Positions 38,494 through 49,746 are shown, numbered from the stretch's first letter. The stretch is 64,000 nucleotides of DNA from Thiothrix sp. UBA5583 (GCA_002425225.1 DILV01000026.1:304695-368694), one strand, 5' to 3'. Numbers and translations are program-made. The notes: generated from the sequence alone by a model not told the origin.

Positions 38494-39003
38494 ATGGCAA
38501 AGGCAGAAAATACAGCAGCACCATCTGACGGTTTGCAGGAAAAGTTGGTTCAAGTGAACCGCGTTGCCAAAACTGTGAAAGGTGGTCGTATCATGAGCTT
38601 CACCGCGTTAACTGTGGTGGGTGATGGTAATGGTCGTGTTGGTTTCGGTTACGGCAAAGCCCGTGAAGTACCAGCAGCCATCCAGAAAGCAATGGATCAG
38701 GCGCGTCGCAGCATGGTCAATGTTTCTCTGGTGGATGGCACACTGCAATATCCAATCAAGTATGAACAGGGCGCTGCCCGTGTCTATCTGCAACCGGCCT
38801 CTGAAGGTACCGGTGTTATCGCAGGTGGCGCAATGCGTGCTGTTTTGGAGGTTGCTGGTGTGCGTAACGTACTTTCCAAGTGCATGGGAACTCGCAACGC
38901 AGGTAATGTCGTGCGTGCAACCATTGCAGCCCTCGGATCCATGCAGGCTCCTGAAATGATCGCTGCCAAGCGTGGCAAAACTGTTGACCAAATCAAAGGG
39001 TAA
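38494..39003 (+). CDS. rpsE: 30S ribosomal protein S5
   Basis: A 169-residue S5. The N-terminal double-stranded-RNA-binding domain ([46 protein letters not shown]) is followed by the C-terminal domain with [32 protein letters not shown]. It acts in accuracy and mRNA unwinding with S3 and S4. The loop where spectinomycin-resistance changes occur looks wild type. Confidence 0.97.
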   Translation: MAKAENTAAPSDGLQEKLVQVNRVAKTVKGGRIMSFTALTVVGDGNGRVGFGYGKAREVPAAIQKAMDQARRSMVNVSLVDGTLQYPIKYEQGAARVYLQPASEGTGVIAGGAMRAVLEVAGVRNVLSKCMGTRNAGNVVRATIAALGSMQAPEMIAAKRGKTVDQIKG

Positions 39004-39006
39004 GAT

Positions 39007-39195
39007 ATGACTTCCGCGAAACAGCTCAAACTGACGTTGGTGCGCAGTCTGAATGGCCGCCTGAAGAGTCATCAGCAGTGTGCACGTGGTCTTGGTATCC
39101 GCAAGATCAACAATCCGGTGACTGTGGTTGATACCCCGGAAAACCGTGGCATGATCAACAAGATTTCCTACATGCTGAAGGTTGAGGAAGCTTAA
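39007..39195 (+). CDS. rpmD: 50S ribosomal protein L30
   Basis: A 62-residue L30 ([57 protein letters not shown]). It starts 3 nt after the rpsE stop and ends 1 nt before the rplO start, the usual compact arrangement. Confidence 0.97.
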   Translation: MTSAKQLKLTLVRSLNGRLKSHQQCARGLGIRKINNPVTVVDTPENRGMINKISYMLKVEEA

Positions 39196-39196
39196 G

Positions 39197-39634
39197 ATGA
39201 AATTGAACACGCTACAACCTGATATTGGTAGCCGCCCTTCCCGTACCCGTGTAGGTCGTGGTATTGGTTCCGGTCTGGGTAAGACCGCTGGTCGTGGTCA
39301 TAAAGGCCAGAAAGCTCGTAAAGGTGGTTTTCATCAGCGTAAAGGTTTTGAAGGCGGTCAGATGCCAATGCATCGCCGTTTGCCAAAATTCGGTTTTACT
39401 TCGCGTATCGGTCGCCGTACTGAAGAAGTTCGCCTGAGTGAACTGGCTAAAGTTGCAGGTGACATCGTCGATATGCTGAGCCTGAAAGCTGCCAATGTAA
39501 TCGACGCGCAAGCTTTGCAAGCCAAAATCATTCTGTCAGGCACAGTCGATAAAGCTGTTACTGTCAAGGGTGTCGGCGTGACCAAAGGTGCACGTGCGGC
39601 TATCGAAGCAGCGGGCGGCAAGGTCGAAGAATAA
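39197..39634 (+). CDS. rplO: 50S ribosomal protein L15
   Basis: A 145-residue L15 from [26 protein letters not shown]. The glycine/arginine-rich N-terminal extension ([39 protein letters not shown]) threads into 23S rRNA. It sits just before secY in the classic spc order. Confidence 0.97.
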   Translation: MKLNTLQPDIGSRPSRTRVGRGIGSGLGKTAGRGHKGQKARKGGFHQRKGFEGGQMPMHRRLPKFGFTSRIGRRTEEVRLSELAKVAGDIVDMLSLKAANVIDAQALQAKIILSGTVDKAVTVKGVGVTKGARAAIEAAGGKVEE

Positions 39635-39646
39635 CGGACAATAAAT

Positions 39647-40996
39647 ATGCGCAAGAACCCGACAGGTTCCCTTGGGGGCTTTGGAAATATGGTTGAGATT
39701 CGCCAGCGGTTGGTTTTCGTACTGCTGGCGTTAATCGTTTACCGGATAGGTACTTACATTCCCGTGCCTGGTGTTAATCCTGCGGCAATGGCGCAGTTCT
39801 TTGACCAGAACAACGGTACTATCCTTGGCGTTTTCAACATGTTTTCGGGTGGTGCGCTGGAACGTCTAAGCGTGTTTGCGTTAGGCATCATGCCGTATAT
39901 TTCTGCTTCCATCATTATTCAGTTGATGGCTACCGTTCTGCCTTCGCTTGAGCAGCTAAAGAAGGAAGGGGAATCTGGGCGTCGTAAGATTACACAATAT
40001 ACCCGTTACGGAACTGTGGTATTGGCACTCTTTCAGAGTGTTGGTGTGGCCATTGCGTTAGGTGGTCAGGATATTGGTGGTGGTCAAACGATTGCCCTGA
40101 ATCCGGGAGTCAGCTTCATCATCACTACGGTTGTGACGTTGGTGACGGGTACGTTGTTCCTGATGTGGCTGGGTGAGCAAATTACTGAGCGTGGTATTGG
40201 TAATGGCATTTCCCTGATCATTTTTGCTGGTATCGTGGCGGGATTGCCAGCGGCTGTCGGTGGAACGCTGGAGTTAGCAAATACGGGCGAACTGTCTCCT
40301 TTCCTCGTCATTGTTTTGATATTGCTGGTTCTGTTGGTGACTGCGTTTGTTATTTTTGTTGAGCGTGGTCAGCGTCGCATTACAGTCAACTATGCCAATC
40401 GCCAGCAAGGTCGCAAGATGATGATGGGACAGTCCAGTCATTTGCCGCTGAAATTGAATATGGCTGGTGTTATTCCGCCTATCTTCGCCTCTAGCATTAT
40501 TCTGTTTCCGGCAACACTGGGGCAGTGGTTTGGTCAGGCAGACGGTATGGGCTGGTTGCAGGATTTCTTCAACATGTTGCAGCCTGGGCAGCCGCTGTAT
40601 GTGTTGTTGTATGCCATTGCTATTGTATTTTTCTGTTTCTTCTATACGGCTCTGGTGTTTAACTCGCGTGAAACAGCCGATAATCTGAAAAAAGCGGGGG
40701 CGTTTATTCCAGGTATCCGTCCAGGTGAACAGACATCTCGGTACATTGATGGCGTAATGACCCGTCTGACTGGTGTTGGTGCTGTTTATATTACGCTGGT
40801 TTGCTTGCTGCCAGAGTTTTTGATCCTGTGGTTCAATGTGCCGTTTTATTTTGGTGGCACTTCGTTGTTGATCATCGTGGTCGTTGTCATGGATTTCCTG
40901 TCACAGTTACAGGCTCACATGATGTCGCACCAGTATGAGGGCTTGATGAAAAAAGCCAACTTCAAAGCGCAGACACGCCCAGGCACAGTGCGCTGA
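39647..40996 (+). CDS. secY: Preprotein translocase subunit SecY
   Basis: A 449-residue SecY with ten predicted membrane spans. [19 protein letters not shown] near 185, the long cytoplasmic C4-C5 loops carrying [16 protein letters not shown] near 248 and [15 protein letters not shown] near 355 are the ribosome- and SecA-binding elements. The plug follows span 1 ([12 protein letters not shown] region). It forms the protein-conducting channel with SecE (encoded at 14366) and SecG. Confidence 0.97.
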   Translation: MRKNPTGSLGGFGNMVEIRQRLVFVLLALIVYRIGTYIPVPGVNPAAMAQFFDQNNGTILGVFNMFSGGALERLSVFALGIMPYISASIIIQLMATVLPSLEQLKKEGESGRRKITQYTRYGTVVLALFQSVGVAIALGGQDIGGGQTIALNPGVSFIITTVVTLVTGTLFLMWLGEQITERGIGNGISLIIFAGIVAGLPAAVGGTLELANTGELSPFLVIVLILLVLLVTAFVIFVERGQRRITVNYANRQQGRKMMMGQSSHLPLKLNMAGVIPPIFASSIILFPATLGQWFGQADGMGWLQDFFNMLQPGQPLYVLLYAIAIVFFCFFYTALVFNSRETADNLKKAGAFIPGIRPGEQTSRYIDGVMTRLTGVGAVYITLVCLLPEFLILWFNVPFYFGGTSLLIIVVVVMDFLSQLQAHMMSHQYEGLMKKANFKAQTRPGTVR

Positions 40997-41023
40997 TTTG
41001 ATTACTTCCAAGAGGTTTTTATC

Positions 41024-41137
41024 ATGAAGGTTCGTGCTTCAGTTAAAAAATTGTGCCGCAACTGCCGTGTTGTTCGCAGAAATGGCGTTGTACGCATCAT
41101 CTGCTCTGATCCGCGCCACAAGCAACGTCAGGGTTGA
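41024..41137 (+). CDS. rpmJ: 50S ribosomal protein L36 (zinc form)
   Basis: A 37-residue protein: [20 protein letters not shown], then a half ending [13 protein letters not shown]. Cys11, Cys14, Cys27 and His32 form the zinc ribbon, so this is the zinc-containing type. Length matches the family (37-38). AGAGG lies about 9 nt upstream. It follows secY by 27 nt and ends the spc operon. Confidence 0.95.
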   Translation: MKVRASVKKLCRNCRVVRRNGVVRIICSDPRHKQRQG

Positions 41138-41177
41138 TTTTCTTGTGCTGCCTCGGGCAGTAGGCAAGAGACCAGAA

Positions 41178-41199
41178 AACCTCTGCTCAGGCAGGGGTT
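41178..41199 (+). terminator. Hairpin ending the spc operon
   Basis: AACCTCTGC (41178-41186) pairs with GCAGGGGTT (41191-41199) around TCAG, with one T-G pair, followed by ATTTGTTG. The weak T-run suggests partial termination, letting some transcripts enter the alpha genes. Confidence 0.6.
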
Positions 41200-41204
41200 A
41201 TTTG

Positions 41205-41233
41205 TTGATAATTGAAAGAGGTTCCGGCATAAT
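41205..41233 (+). promoter_or_regulatory. Sigma70 promoter of the alpha operon
   Basis: TTGATA at 41205-41210, a 17-bp spacer, and CATAAT at 41228-41233; rpsM starts 33 nt further on. The -35 begins 5 bp after the preceding hairpin, the same terminator-promoter packing as at the str operon. A short CCGG-TTTTC-CCGG hairpin lies just downstream. Confidence 0.7.
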
Positions 41234-41266
41234 CGCCGGTTTTCCCGGTAGTCTGGAGAGATTTTA

Positions 41267-41623
41267 ATGGCTCGTATTGCGGGTATCAATCTTCCTGTCA
41301 ACAAGCACGTGATTATTGGTCTGACAGCCATCTATGGTATTGGTCCTTCCCGTGCTGCGGATATTTGCAAGGCTGCGGACATCGTACCTAGCACCAAGAT
41401 TCGTGAGCTGACAGAAGAGCAAGTTGAGCGCGTCCGTCTTGAAGTAGGCAAGTTCCTGGTTGAAGGCGATCTGCGTCGTGAAATTTCCATGAGCATCAAG
41501 CGCTTGATGGATATGGGTTGCTATCGTGGCATCCGCCACAGACGTGGTTTGCCTCTGCGTGGTCAGCGTACTAAAACCAACGCACGCACCCGTAAAGGTC
41601 CTCGTCGTCCTATTCGTAAATAA
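41267..41623 (+). CDS. rpsM: 30S ribosomal protein S13
   Basis: A 118-residue S13 ([64 protein letters not shown]). It forms bridges between the 30S head and L5 and touches P-site tRNA with its basic tail. First gene of the alpha operon. Confidence 0.98.
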   Translation: MARIAGINLPVNKHVIIGLTAIYGIGPSRAADICKAADIVPSTKIRELTEEQVERVRLEVGKFLVEGDLRREISMSIKRLMDMGCYRGIRHRRGLPLRGQRTKTNARTRKGPRRPIRK

Positions 41624-41645
41624 GAGATTGCAGGTAGAGTAAGTA

Positions 41646-42050
41646 ATGGCAAGACAGCCTAGAAAAGGTGCAACTGTTAACCTTCGCAAGAAGGTCAAGA
41701 AAACTGTCACTGACGGTGTTGCACACATCCATGCATCATTCAACAACACTATCGTAACCATTACCGACCGCCAAGGTAATGCCCTTGCTTGGGCTACTTC
41801 TGGTGGTTCCGGTTTCCGTGGTTCGCGTAAAAGTACCCCGTTTGCAGCACAGGTTGCTGCCGAGCGTGCGGGTAACGCAGCTAAAGATTATGGCTTGAAA
41901 AACCTTGATGTCGAAGTCAAGGGTCCTGGTCCTGGTCGTGAGTCTGCCGTCCGTGCGCTGAATAGCGTCGGTTTCAAGATCAATACTATTGTGGATGTGA
42001 CGCCTATCCCGCATAACGGCTGCCGTCCACCCAAGAAACGTCGTGTGTAA
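41646..42050 (+). CDS. rpsK: 30S ribosomal protein S11
   Basis: A 134-residue S11. [46 protein letters not shown] and the C-terminal [16 protein letters not shown] are conserved; the Asn-Gly in HNGC is the site that forms isoaspartate in E. coli. It sits in the 30S platform by the mRNA exit. Confidence 0.98.
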   Translation: MARQPRKGATVNLRKKVKKTVTDGVAHIHASFNNTIVTITDRQGNALAWATSGGSGFRGSRKSTPFAAQVAAERAGNAAKDYGLKNLDVEVKGPGPGRESAVRALNSVGFKINTIVDVTPIPHNGCRPPKKRRV

Positions 42051-42067
42051 CGGGAGATAGGATAGTC

Positions 42068-42688
42068 ATGGCACGTTATATTGGCCCTACCTGTAAATTA
42101 AGTAGACGTGAAGGTACTGACCTTTACCTCAAAAGCCGTGGTGTTTCTCTGGAAAAGAAATGCAAACTGGACAAAGCTCCAGGGCAGCACGGTGAAAACA
42201 AGGCACGCTTGTCCGACTACGGCGTGCAGTTGCGTGAAAAACAGAAAGTTCGCCGTATTTATGGCATTCTGGAACGTCAATTCCGTAACTATTTTAAAGA
42301 AGCAGCACGTCGTAAGGGTTCCACTGGTGAAAACCTGCTGCAATTGCTGGAATGCCGTTTGGACAACGTTGTTTACCGCATGGGTTACGGTTCTACCCGT
42401 GCTGAAGCCCGCCAGTTGGTAAGCCACAAAGCTATCACGGTTAACGGTCAGAGCGTTAATATCCCGTCTTATCAGGTTAAGGCTGGTGATGTGGTTGCTG
42501 TCCGTGAAAAATCCAAAAAGCAAACCCGGATTCAGGATTCCGTCACTGTTGCTGAGCAACTGGGATTCCCTGCTTGGGTTGAAGTGGATGCCAAAGCATT
42601 GCAAGGTACTTTCAAGTCTGTACCAGACCGTAGTGATCTGCCGTCCGAAATCAATGAATCACTGATTGTGGAATTGTATTCCAAGTAA
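42068..42688 (+). CDS. rpsD: 30S ribosomal protein S4
   Basis: A 206-residue S4. [23 protein letters not shown] start, and an S4 RNA-binding domain ([45 protein letters not shown]). It initiates 30S assembly and in E. coli represses the alpha operon by binding a pseudoknot in the rpsM leader. The 33-nt leader after this promoter is probably too short for the E. coli-type pseudoknot. Confidence 0.97.
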   Translation: MARYIGPTCKLSRREGTDLYLKSRGVSLEKKCKLDKAPGQHGENKARLSDYGVQLREKQKVRRIYGILERQFRNYFKEAARRKGSTGENLLQLLECRLDNVVYRMGYGSTRAEARQLVSHKAITVNGQSVNIPSYQVKAGDVVAVREKSKKQTRIQDSVTVAEQLGFPAWVEVDAKALQGTFKSVPDRSDLPSEINESLIVELYSK

Positions 42689-42714
42689 TCACTGATCAGC
42701 TTCGAGAGAACAAT

Positions 42715-43719
42715 ATGACCTCGAAAACAACAGAATTGCTGAAGCCCCGCAATGTCCATGTGCAAGAGGCAGGTCTAAACACCTACCGTATCACACTGGA
42801 GCCATTGGAACGCGGTTTCGGTCATACATTGGGCAATGCCTTGCGCCGTATTCTGCTGTCTTCCATTCCGGGAAGTGCAGTGACAGAGGTGCAGATTGCC
42901 GGTGTTGTGCATGAATACACCAGTATCGAAGGTGTACAGGAAGATGTGGTTGAGATTCTGCTGAATCTCAAAAACCTTGCTATCCGTTTGAATGCGCGTG
43001 ACGAAGCGACCCTGACCCTGAAAAAGAAAGGCAAAGGTGTTGTAACGGCTGCTGACATTGAGCTGGATCATGATGTTGACATCATCAATCCAGAGCATGT
43101 CATTGCGCATGTCACCAAGGATGACACCGAGCTGGAGATGAGCCTGACCATTACTCGTGGTCGTGGGTATCAACCAGCTTCTGTGCGCCGTGGGCCGGAT
43201 TCACCTGAGCTGCCGTTAGGTACTCTGGTGCTGGATGCCAGTTATAGCCCAATTACCCGTGTTGCCTACAATGTAGACAGTGCGCGTGTAGAGCAACGCA
43301 CTGACATGGACAAGCTGGTGCTGGAAGTCCAGACCAATGGTTCTATCAATGCGGAAGAAGCTATCGGCATGGCTGCGCAGATTCTGCAACAGCAGTTGGC
43401 GGTCTTTTTCGATCTGCGTATCGAAGAGCCTGTGCGCCGTGAAGAAGAACAGCCGGAAATCGACCCGATCCTGTTGCGTCCGGTCGACGATCTGGAGTTG
43501 ACTGTACGTTCAGCCAACTGCCTGAAAGCCGAGAACCTGTTCTATATCGGTGATTTGGTGCAACGGACAGAAACCGAACTGCTCAAAACACCGAATCTGG
43601 GCAAAAAGTCCCTGACTGAAATCAAAGATGTGCTGGCACAACATGGTCTGACTTTGGGCACAAAGCTGGACAACTGGCCGCCTGCGGGTTTGGATCATCG
43701 TGATAGCAAAGTGGGTTAA
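42715..43719 (+). CDS. rpoA: DNA-directed RNA polymerase subunit alpha
   Basis: A 334-residue alpha subunit. The N-terminal domain ([26 protein letters not shown]) dimerises and assembles the core enzyme. A linker near 235-250 leads to the C-terminal domain ([44 protein letters not shown]), which binds UP elements and activators. It lies between rpsD and rplQ in the standard order. Confidence 0.98.
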   Translation: MTSKTTELLKPRNVHVQEAGLNTYRITLEPLERGFGHTLGNALRRILLSSIPGSAVTEVQIAGVVHEYTSIEGVQEDVVEILLNLKNLAIRLNARDEATLTLKKKGKGVVTAADIELDHDVDIINPEHVIAHVTKDDTELEMSLTITRGRGYQPASVRRGPDSPELPLGTLVLDASYSPITRVAYNVDSARVEQRTDMDKLVLEVQTNGSINAEEAIGMAAQILQQQLAVFFDLRIEEPVRREEEQPEIDPILLRPVDDLELTVRSANCLKAENLFYIGDLVQRTETELLKTPNLGKKSLTEIKDVLAQHGLTLGTKLDNWPPAGLDHRDSKVG

Positions 43720-43744
43720 CCACGGGTTTTGAAGGATATAGAAG

Positions 43745-44128
43745 ATGCGTCATCGTAATACTGGTCGTCAATTGAGCCGTAACAGCAGTCACCGCAAAGC
43801 CCTGCTGCAAAGTCTGACCAACTCACTGATCCGCTATGAAGCGATCAAGACAACCCTGCCAAAGGCGAAAGAACTGCGCCGTGTTGCAGAGCCGCTCATC
43901 ACTCGTGCGAAAGAGGATTCTGTCCACAATCGCCGTATTGCGTTCTCCCGTCTGCGTGACCGTGAGATTGTGACCAAGCTGTTTACAGAAATTGGTCCAC
44001 GTTTCAAGGGACGCCCAGGTGGCTATCTGCGTATCATCAAGTGCGGTTTCCGTGCTGGTGACAATGCGCCAATGGCGTATGTTGCCTTGGTTGATGACGC
44101 AGAAGGTGCTCAGGCTGCTGCTGAATAA
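43745..44128 (+). CDS. rplQ: 50S ribosomal protein L17
   Basis: A 127-residue L17 ([56 protein letters not shown]). It lies near the tunnel exit. It ends the alpha operon and is followed by a terminator. Confidence 0.97.
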   Translation: MRHRNTGRQLSRNSSHRKALLQSLTNSLIRYEAIKTTLPKAKELRRVAEPLITRAKEDSVHNRRIAFSRLRDREIVTKLFTEIGPRFKGRPGGYLRIIKCGFRAGDNAPMAYVALVDDAEGAQAAAE

Positions 44129-44152
44129 ACAGCGTGATTCCGTATCAGCAGG

Positions 44153-44177
44153 AAGGTCGACAAATGTCGGCCTTTTT
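44153..44177 (+). terminator. Intrinsic terminator after rplQ
   Basis: AAGGTCGAC (44153-44161) pairs with GTCGGCCTT (44166-44174) around AAAT, with one T-G pair, followed by TTT. It closes the ribosomal protein block. The next 80 bases to 44258 hold no gene. Confidence 0.85.
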
Positions 44178-44258
44178 GCGTTTGGTCAAGTTGCTTTATA
44201 TCATTGCAATATCGGCTGGGTAGCGTAGGCTGCACGCTTTTTTGATGGAGCATTCCTG

Positions 44259-44636
44259 ATGCAGGATAATCAACAAGTTGTCTCCGCTGATAGCGCCCGT
44301 AAAATGGCGAAGATATTCTATTACGGCAATATCCTGTCCGTGCTGATTCCATTTCCGGTGTTTATCCTCTGGTTTGGGGCTGGCATACTGGTCTATGCGA
44401 TGTTCCGCCATCATCCCAATCCACGAGTGGGCTATTTTACGCAGATAGCTGCTTACCAGTATTATGGTCTGGCTGGTGGTCTGGTTCCCATACTCACCTT
44501 TGCACCGGGTGACTTTTTTGTAAACTGGTGGTGGGCACTGTGGATACTCTGTGCTGCCATTTTGCTGCCGCTTTCCGTTCGCCAGATCATGCGAGTCAAT
44601 CGTGAAGTCTGGCAAGATACCGCCAAATCCCATTGA
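44259..44636 (+). CDS. Small inner-membrane protein of unknown function
   Basis: A 125-residue protein I cannot name. Three hydrophobic segments are visible at about 26-50 ([25 protein letters not shown]), 63-79 and 88-106 ([19 protein letters not shown]). [11 protein letters not shown] loop lies between the first two, and the ends are polar. The start is the ATG of MQDNQQVV. It stops 10 nt before the bioB start, so the two may share a transcript, but nothing ties it to biotin synthesis. Confidence 0.7.
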   Translation: MQDNQQVVSADSARKMAKIFYYGNILSVLIPFPVFILWFGAGILVYAMFRHHPNPRVGYFTQIAAYQYYGLAGGLVPILTFAPGDFFVNWWWALWILCAAILLPLSVRQIMRVNREVWQDTAKSH

Positions 44637-44646
44637 GGAGTGGACA

Positions 44647-45618
44647 ATGTCCGAATTACGTCATGACTGGCGCATCGAAGAAGTCAATGCGCTGTTGGCG
44701 ATGCCATTCAGTGACCTGATGTTTCAGGCTCATCAGATTCACCGCGAAAATTTTCCAGCCAATCAGGTGCAGATTAGTACCCTGCTGAGTATCAAGACCG
44801 GTGCTTGTCCTGAGGATTGTGGTTATTGTTCACAAAGTGCCAAACACGACACTTCGCTGGAGCGGGAAACCCTGTTGCCTTTGCAGGAAGTGGTAGATGC
44901 TGCCAAAGAAGCGCAGACCAATGGTGCAACCCGTTTTTGCATGGGGGCAGCCTGGCGTAACCCGACTGACAAGAACCTTGAGCGGGTCGTGGAAATGGTG
45001 CAGGCGGTCAAGGGTATGGGGATGGAAACCTGTGTCACGCTAGGTATGCTGACTGACCGGCAAGCCATTCGCCTGAAACAGGCAGGGCTGGATTACTACA
45101 ACCATAATCTGGATACCTCGCCCGAATTCTACGGCAATGTCATTACCACCCGAACCTATCAGGATCGTTTGGATACACTGGACAATGTGCGTAATGCCGG
45201 GATCAATGTTTGCTGTGGGGGCATTCTGGGCATGGGCGAAACCCGTCTGGATCGTGCCCGCCTGTTGCAGCAATTGGCGAATATGAAGTTTCACCCCGAA
45301 TCCGTGCCGATCAACGATCTGGTCAAGGTTGAAGGTACGCCCTTGTCAGGTGCTGCGAAACTTGATCCGTTCGAGTTTATTCGCACAGTAGCTGTGGCGC
45401 GAATCATGATGCCAAAATCTTACGTGCGCCTCTCCGCAGGTCGTACCGAGATGAGTGATGAAATGCAGGCATGGTGTTTCTTTGCGGGAGCCAATTCCAT
45501 TTTCTACGGTGACAAACTGCTGACCACAGAAAACCCGGAAGAAAGCCACGACCAGCAACTGTTTGCGCGGTTGGGGCTGGAAGCAGAAGCAAGCCGTCCT
45601 GGCAGTACATTTTTGTGA
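44647..45618 (+). CDS. bioB: Biotin synthase
   Basis: A 323-residue radical-SAM enzyme that inserts sulfur into dethiobiotin, the last step of biotin synthesis. The SAM-cluster cysteines are C54, C58 and C61 in [13 protein letters not shown]. Other landmarks are [31 protein letters not shown] and the C-terminal [22 protein letters not shown] lies upstream of the chosen ATG. No other bio genes are in the window. Confidence 0.96.
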   Translation: MSELRHDWRIEEVNALLAMPFSDLMFQAHQIHRENFPANQVQISTLLSIKTGACPEDCGYCSQSAKHDTSLERETLLPLQEVVDAAKEAQTNGATRFCMGAAWRNPTDKNLERVVEMVQAVKGMGMETCVTLGMLTDRQAIRLKQAGLDYYNHNLDTSPEFYGNVITTRTYQDRLDTLDNVRNAGINVCCGGILGMGETRLDRARLLQQLANMKFHPESVPINDLVKVEGTPLSGAAKLDPFEFIRTVAVARIMMPKSYVRLSAGRTEMSDEMQAWCFFAGANSIFYGDKLLTTENPEESHDQQLFARLGLEAEASRPGSTFL

Positions 45619-45627
45619 GGTTAACGG

Positions 45628-47502
45628 ATGCACTACCCACAACCCTTTGATGTCATCGTCATCGGCGGTGGACACGCCGGAACCGAAGCTGCGCTGGCCG
45701 CAGCGCGGATGGGTAGCCGCACCCTGTTACTGACCCACAATATCGAAACGGTCGGTGCAATGAGCTGTAATCCGGCGATTGGCGGCATCGGCAAAGGCCA
45801 TCTGGTCAAGGAAGTGGATGCCCTCGGCGGGGCAATGGCACATGCCACTGACCGTGGCGGTATCCAGTTTCGTATACTCAATTCCAGCAAGGGTGCGGCA
45901 GTCCGCGCCACCCGTGCACAGGCTGATCGGGCACGCTACAAGGCCGCCATCCGTTCCATCGTCGAAAATCAGCCCAACCTGCAAGTTTTCCAGCAGGCGG
46001 TTGATGACCTGATGGTGGAAGGCGAGCGGGTCGTTGGGGTTGTTACCCAAATGGGGCTGCACTTTTCCGCCCGTGCGGTGGTACTGACCAGCGGAACCTT
46101 CTTGGGTGGCAAAATCCATATCGGCCTAAGCAACCATGCCGGGGGCAGGGCAGGCGACCCGCCGTCGATTGCGCTGGCGGAACGTTTGCGTGAACTGCCG
46201 TTCCGGGTCGACCGTCTCAAAACCGGCACGCCACCGCGCATTGATGCCCGTAGCATTGATTTCAGCAAGCTGGAAGCGCAACCGGGCGATACGCCCATGC
46301 CAGTGTTCTCGTTCCTCGGCAGCGTGGAAGAGCACCCGCAGCAAGTCGCTTGCCACATTACCTACACCAACCCGCAGACGCATGACATCATCCGTGGAGG
46401 GATGGATCGTTCGCCGATGTATACCGGTGTGATTGAGGGTATTGGTCCGCGTTACTGCCCATCAATTGAAGACAAGGTAGTGCGCTTTGCCGATCGCGAA
46501 CGCCACCAGATTTTTCTCGAACCGGAAGGGTTGGATACGCACGAAGTTTACCCCAACGGCATTTCCACCAGTCTGCCGTTTGATGTGCAATACCATCTGG
46601 TGCGTTCGATGGCAGGGCTGGAAAACGCCCACATTACCCGCCCCGGTTACGCCATCGAATACGATTTCTTCGACCCACGTGACTTGAAACCGACCCTGGA
46701 AACCAAGGTGCTGCGTGGCTTGTTCTTCGCCGGGCAAATCAATGGCACGACTGGTTACGAGGAAGCCGCTGCCCAAGGCTTGCTGGCTGGCCTGAATGCC
46801 GGTTTGTATGTGCAGGAAAAAGAGGGCTGGTATCCGCTGCGTGACCAGGCTTATATCGGCGTGTTGGTTGATGACCTGATTACGCTGGGAACCAAAGAAC
46901 CTTACCGCATGTTCACCAGCCGCGCTGAACACCGCCTGTTGTTGCGTGAAGACAATGCGGATTTGCGTCTGACCGAGCAAGGGCGTGAACTGGGTCTGGT
47001 GGATGATGCGCGTTGGGCGGCTTTCTGTGCAAAACGTGAAGCGATTGAGCTTGAGCAGCAGCGCCTGCGTTCCACTGTGCTGCATCCACACATGCTCAGC
47101 GCAGAAGACAGCCAGCGCGTATTTGGTGACGTGCTGACCCGTGAATACAAACTGCATGACTTGCTGCGTCGCCCCGGTGTGACTTACGCCGGTTTGACCA
47201 GCCTGCCTGTGGTAGGCAATCCGGTAGCAGATGAAAAAGTTGCCGAGCAGGTCGAAATCCAGTGTAAATACGCTGGTTACATAGGTCGTCAGCAGGAAGA
47301 AATCGACAAGCAGCGCCGCAACGAAGCAACCCGCCTGCCGGACTGGTTGGATTACGTGCAAGTACGAGGTTTATCCAACGAAGTGCGACAGAAACTGCAA
47401 ACCCAGCGTCCTGCCACCATCGGGCAGGCACAGCGGATTCCGGGTGTGACCCCTGCTGCCATTTCCCTGCTGTTGGTGCATTTGAAAAAGAGGTTGGGAT
47501 GA
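45628..47502 (+). CDS. mnmG: tRNA uridine-5-carboxymethylaminomethyl modification enzyme MnmG (GidA)
   Basis: A 624-residue FAD enzyme that with MnmE modifies U34 of several tRNAs. The N-terminal dinucleotide-binding motif is [19 protein letters not shown] (about 11-29), followed by [23 protein letters not shown] and [17 protein letters not shown]. The C-terminal helical domain recognises tRNA and MnmE. The stop overlaps the rsmG start. The mnmG-rsmG-parA-parB run is common near bacterial replication origins. Confidence 0.97.
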   Translation: MHYPQPFDVIVIGGGHAGTEAALAAARMGSRTLLLTHNIETVGAMSCNPAIGGIGKGHLVKEVDALGGAMAHATDRGGIQFRILNSSKGAAVRATRAQADRARYKAAIRSIVENQPNLQVFQQAVDDLMVEGERVVGVVTQMGLHFSARAVVLTSGTFLGGKIHIGLSNHAGGRAGDPPSIALAERLRELPFRVDRLKTGTPPRIDARSIDFSKLEAQPGDTPMPVFSFLGSVEEHPQQVACHITYTNPQTHDIIRGGMDRSPMYTGVIEGIGPRYCPSIEDKVVRFADRERHQIFLEPEGLDTHEVYPNGISTSLPFDVQYHLVRSMAGLENAHITRPGYAIEYDFFDPRDLKPTLETKVLRGLFFAGQINGTTGYEEAAAQGLLAGLNAGLYVQEKEGWYPLRDQAYIGVLVDDLITLGTKEPYRMFTSRAEHRLLLREDNADLRLTEQGRELGLVDDARWAAFCAKREAIELEQQRLRSTVLHPHMLSAEDSQRVFGDVLTREYKLHDLLRRPGVTYAGLTSLPVVGNPVADEKVAEQVEIQCKYAGYIGRQQEEIDKQRRNEATRLPDWLDYVQVRGLSNEVRQKLQTQRPATIGQAQRIPGVTPAAISLLLVHLKKRLG

Positions 47503-48068
47503 GGGGTATGGAACAGCAACTCCAGCACTACCTGCAACTGCTGCAACGCTGGAACAAGGTTTACAACCTGACGGCTGTGCGTGATCCTGCGCAGATGCAA
47601 CTTCTGCATATCGACGATAGTCTCAGTGTTGCCTCTTTCATCCGGGGTGAAACCTGTCTGGACGTGGGGAGTGGGGCGGGCTTGCCGGGCATTCCGCTGG
47701 CGATCATTCAGCCGGAACGCCAGTTCACCCTGCTCGATACCAACGGCAAGAAAACCCGTTTCATGCAGCAGGCCGTGCTGGAACTGGGCTTGAAGAATGT
47801 GCAAGTGGTACAAACCCGCGTAGAAAGCTGGCAACCTGAGCATTGTTTCGACGCCATCATCAGCCGTGCTTTTGCTTCGCTGTATGATTTTGTGACCTTT
47901 ACGGGCAAACATGCCTGTGAAAATGGTATCCTCTACGCCATGAAGGGGCGCTACCCTGAAACAGAGCTGGCAGAATTGCCCCAAGGCTGGAAACTGGTGG
48001 CGAAACATTCCCTGCACGTCGCCGGGCTGGAGGCAGAACGGCATCTGTTGGAATTACAGCAAGAATAG
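47499..48068 (+). CDS. rsmG: 16S rRNA (guanine527-N7)-methyltransferase RsmG
   Basis: A 189-residue Rossmann methyltransferase. The SAM-binding motif is [17 protein letters not shown] (about 50-66), then [16 protein letters not shown]. The protein begins almost directly at [23 protein letters not shown] and lacks about 15-20 residues found at the N-terminus of E. coli RsmG (207). It begins at the ATG overlapping the mnmG stop; AGAGG lies about 5 nt upstream. Confidence 0.92.
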   Translation: MRGMEQQLQHYLQLLQRWNKVYNLTAVRDPAQMQLLHIDDSLSVASFIRGETCLDVGSGAGLPGIPLAIIQPERQFTLLDTNGKKTRFMQQAVLELGLKNVQVVQTRVESWQPEHCFDAIISRAFASLYDFVTFTGKHACENGILYAMKGRYPETELAELPQGWKLVAKHSLHVAGLEAERHLLELQQE

Positions 48069-48082
48069 CGAGAATAAACCCC

Positions 48083-48880
48083 ATGACGCGAGTTATCGCC
48101 ATCGCCAATCAGAAAGGTGGTGTGGGCAAAACAACGACCACGGTCAATCTGGCAGCTTCACTGGCAGCGATGAAGCGTCGTGTCCTGCTGATAGATATTG
48201 ATCCGCAAGCCAATGCAACTACCGGGATAGGTCTGGAAAAGCATGGGCAACAAACCAGCTTGACCGATGTTTTGCTGGGGGATGCGCACGTCACCGAGCT
48301 ATTGCAGAAATTGCCTGACAGTTCCCTGCATGTCTTGCCTGGTTCGCCGGAAGTGACGGTGGCAGAAGTCAGCCTGATGAACAAGGAACGACGAGAGTAC
48401 CATCTGCGGGACGCGCTGGCTCCTATCCGTGATGCTTACGATTACATCCTGATTGATTGCCCGCCATCCCTCAACATGCTGACGGTGAATGCACTGGTAG
48501 CAGCCGATGGTGTGATTATTCCCATGCAGTGTGAATATTATGCGCTGGAAGGTTTGAGTGCACTGGTTGGGACGATTGAGCGCATTACCCAAACGGCTAA
48601 TCCCAATTTGCAGGTGATGGGGCTGGTACGCACCATGTATGACCCGCGTAGTAATTTGTCGCGTGATGTTTCAGAACAGATCAACGCTTTCTTCAAAAAC
48701 AAGGTCTACAACACTGCCATCCCGCGCAATATCCGGCTGGCAGAAGCGCCCAGTCATGGTTTGTCAGTACTGGAATATGACAAGGGTTCACGTGGTGCGC
48801 TTGCGTATCTGGCCTTGGCAGCCGAAATGTTGCGCAAGGATACCAGCAAGATTGCTGCCAATGGAGAACGGGTATGGTAA
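48083..48880 (+). CDS. parA: Chromosome partitioning ATPase ParA (Soj)
   Basis: A 265-residue deviant-Walker ATPase. KGGVGKTTTTVNLAASLA (about 10-27) is the P-loop with signature lysine, followed by VLLIDIDPQANATTGIG and LIDCPPSLNMLTVNAL. With ParB bound at parS sites it positions replication origins. No long N-terminal DNA-binding extension, so it is of the chromosomal type. It overlaps parB by 7 nt. Confidence 0.95.
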   Translation: MTRVIAIANQKGGVGKTTTTVNLAASLAAMKRRVLLIDIDPQANATTGIGLEKHGQQTSLTDVLLGDAHVTELLQKLPDSSLHVLPGSPEVTVAEVSLMNKERREYHLRDALAPIRDAYDYILIDCPPSLNMLTVNALVAADGVIIPMQCEYYALEGLSALVGTIERITQTANPNLQVMGLVRTMYDPRSNLSRDVSEQINAFFKNKVYNTAIPRNIRLAEAPSHGLSVLEYDKGSRGALAYLALAAEMLRKDTSKIAANGERVW

Positions 48881-49728
48881 AAAAACCGGCTCTTGGGCGT
48901 GGCCTTGACATCCTGCTCAGTTCGGCACGTGGGCAGGCAGAATCGGCGGACGATATTGTTCTGAAAACTCTGCCAGTTGAGCGTATCCGCCCCGGTCAGT
49001 ATCAGCCGCGTACCCGCATGGATCCTGACGCTTTGCAGGAATTGGCAGATTCCATCAAGGCTCAAGGGCTGGTGCAACCGATTGTGGTGCGCAAACTGGG
49101 CGGTGGTGAATACGAGCTGATCGCCGGGGAACGTCGCTGGCGGGCTTCCCAACTGGCGGGATTGCATGAAATACCAGCGGTGGTGCGCGAAATCCCTGAT
49201 CAGGCTGCGGCTGCCATGTCGTTGATCGAAAACATTCAGCGCGAAGACCTGAATGCCCTAGAAGAGGCCAATGCCCTGCGTCGCCTGATTGATGAATTTG
49301 GCCTTACCCATCAGCAAACCGCCGAAGCAGTAGGCCGTTCACGGGTCGCCGTTACCAACCTGTTGCGCCTACTGGAATTGCAGGACGAAACCAAACAGAT
49401 GGTGGATGCTGGTCAGCTTGAAATGGGGCACGCCCGCGCGTTACTGGCGTTGCAGGGTGCGCAACAGATTGAATTGGCGCAAAAGGTTGCCCAGCGTCAG
49501 CTTTCCGTGCGTGAAACCGAACGTTTGGTCAAACTGGTGCTGGAAGGGGGTAAAAAAGCCCAACAGGAATTCAAGCCAGCATCTGATGTCGTGCGTCTTG
49601 AACAGCAACTGGCTGATACCTTGGGGGCAACAGTTGCCATCCGTTACAACCGTACCGGCAAGGGTAAACTGGTTATTGAGTACAACAGCCTGGATGAGTT
49701 GGATGGTATCCTTGCCCATATCCAGTAA
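48874..49728 (+). CDS. parB: Chromosome partitioning protein ParB (Spo0J)
   Basis: A 284-residue ParB. Residues 1-12 (MVKKPALGRGLD) form the ParA-stimulating tail. The CTP-binding domain carries GQYQPRTRMDP and GGGEYELIAGERRWRASQLAGL near 75-96. A helix-turn-helix follows (THQQTAEAVGRSRVAVTNLLRLL near 147-170), then a C-terminal dimerisation region. I found no convincing full parS site in the window. Confidence 0.95.
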   Translation: MVKKPALGRGLDILLSSARGQAESADDIVLKTLPVERIRPGQYQPRTRMDPDALQELADSIKAQGLVQPIVVRKLGGGEYELIAGERRWRASQLAGLHEIPAVVREIPDQAAAAMSLIENIQREDLNALEEANALRRLIDEFGLTHQQTAEAVGRSRVAVTNLLRLLELQDETKQMVDAGQLEMGHARALLALQGAQQIELAQKVAQRQLSVRETERLVKLVLEGGKKAQQEFKPASDVVRLEQQLADTLGATVAIRYNRTGKGKLVIEYNSLDELDGILAHIQ

Positions 49729-49746
49729 ATTTTGTCGTTGAGGGTG

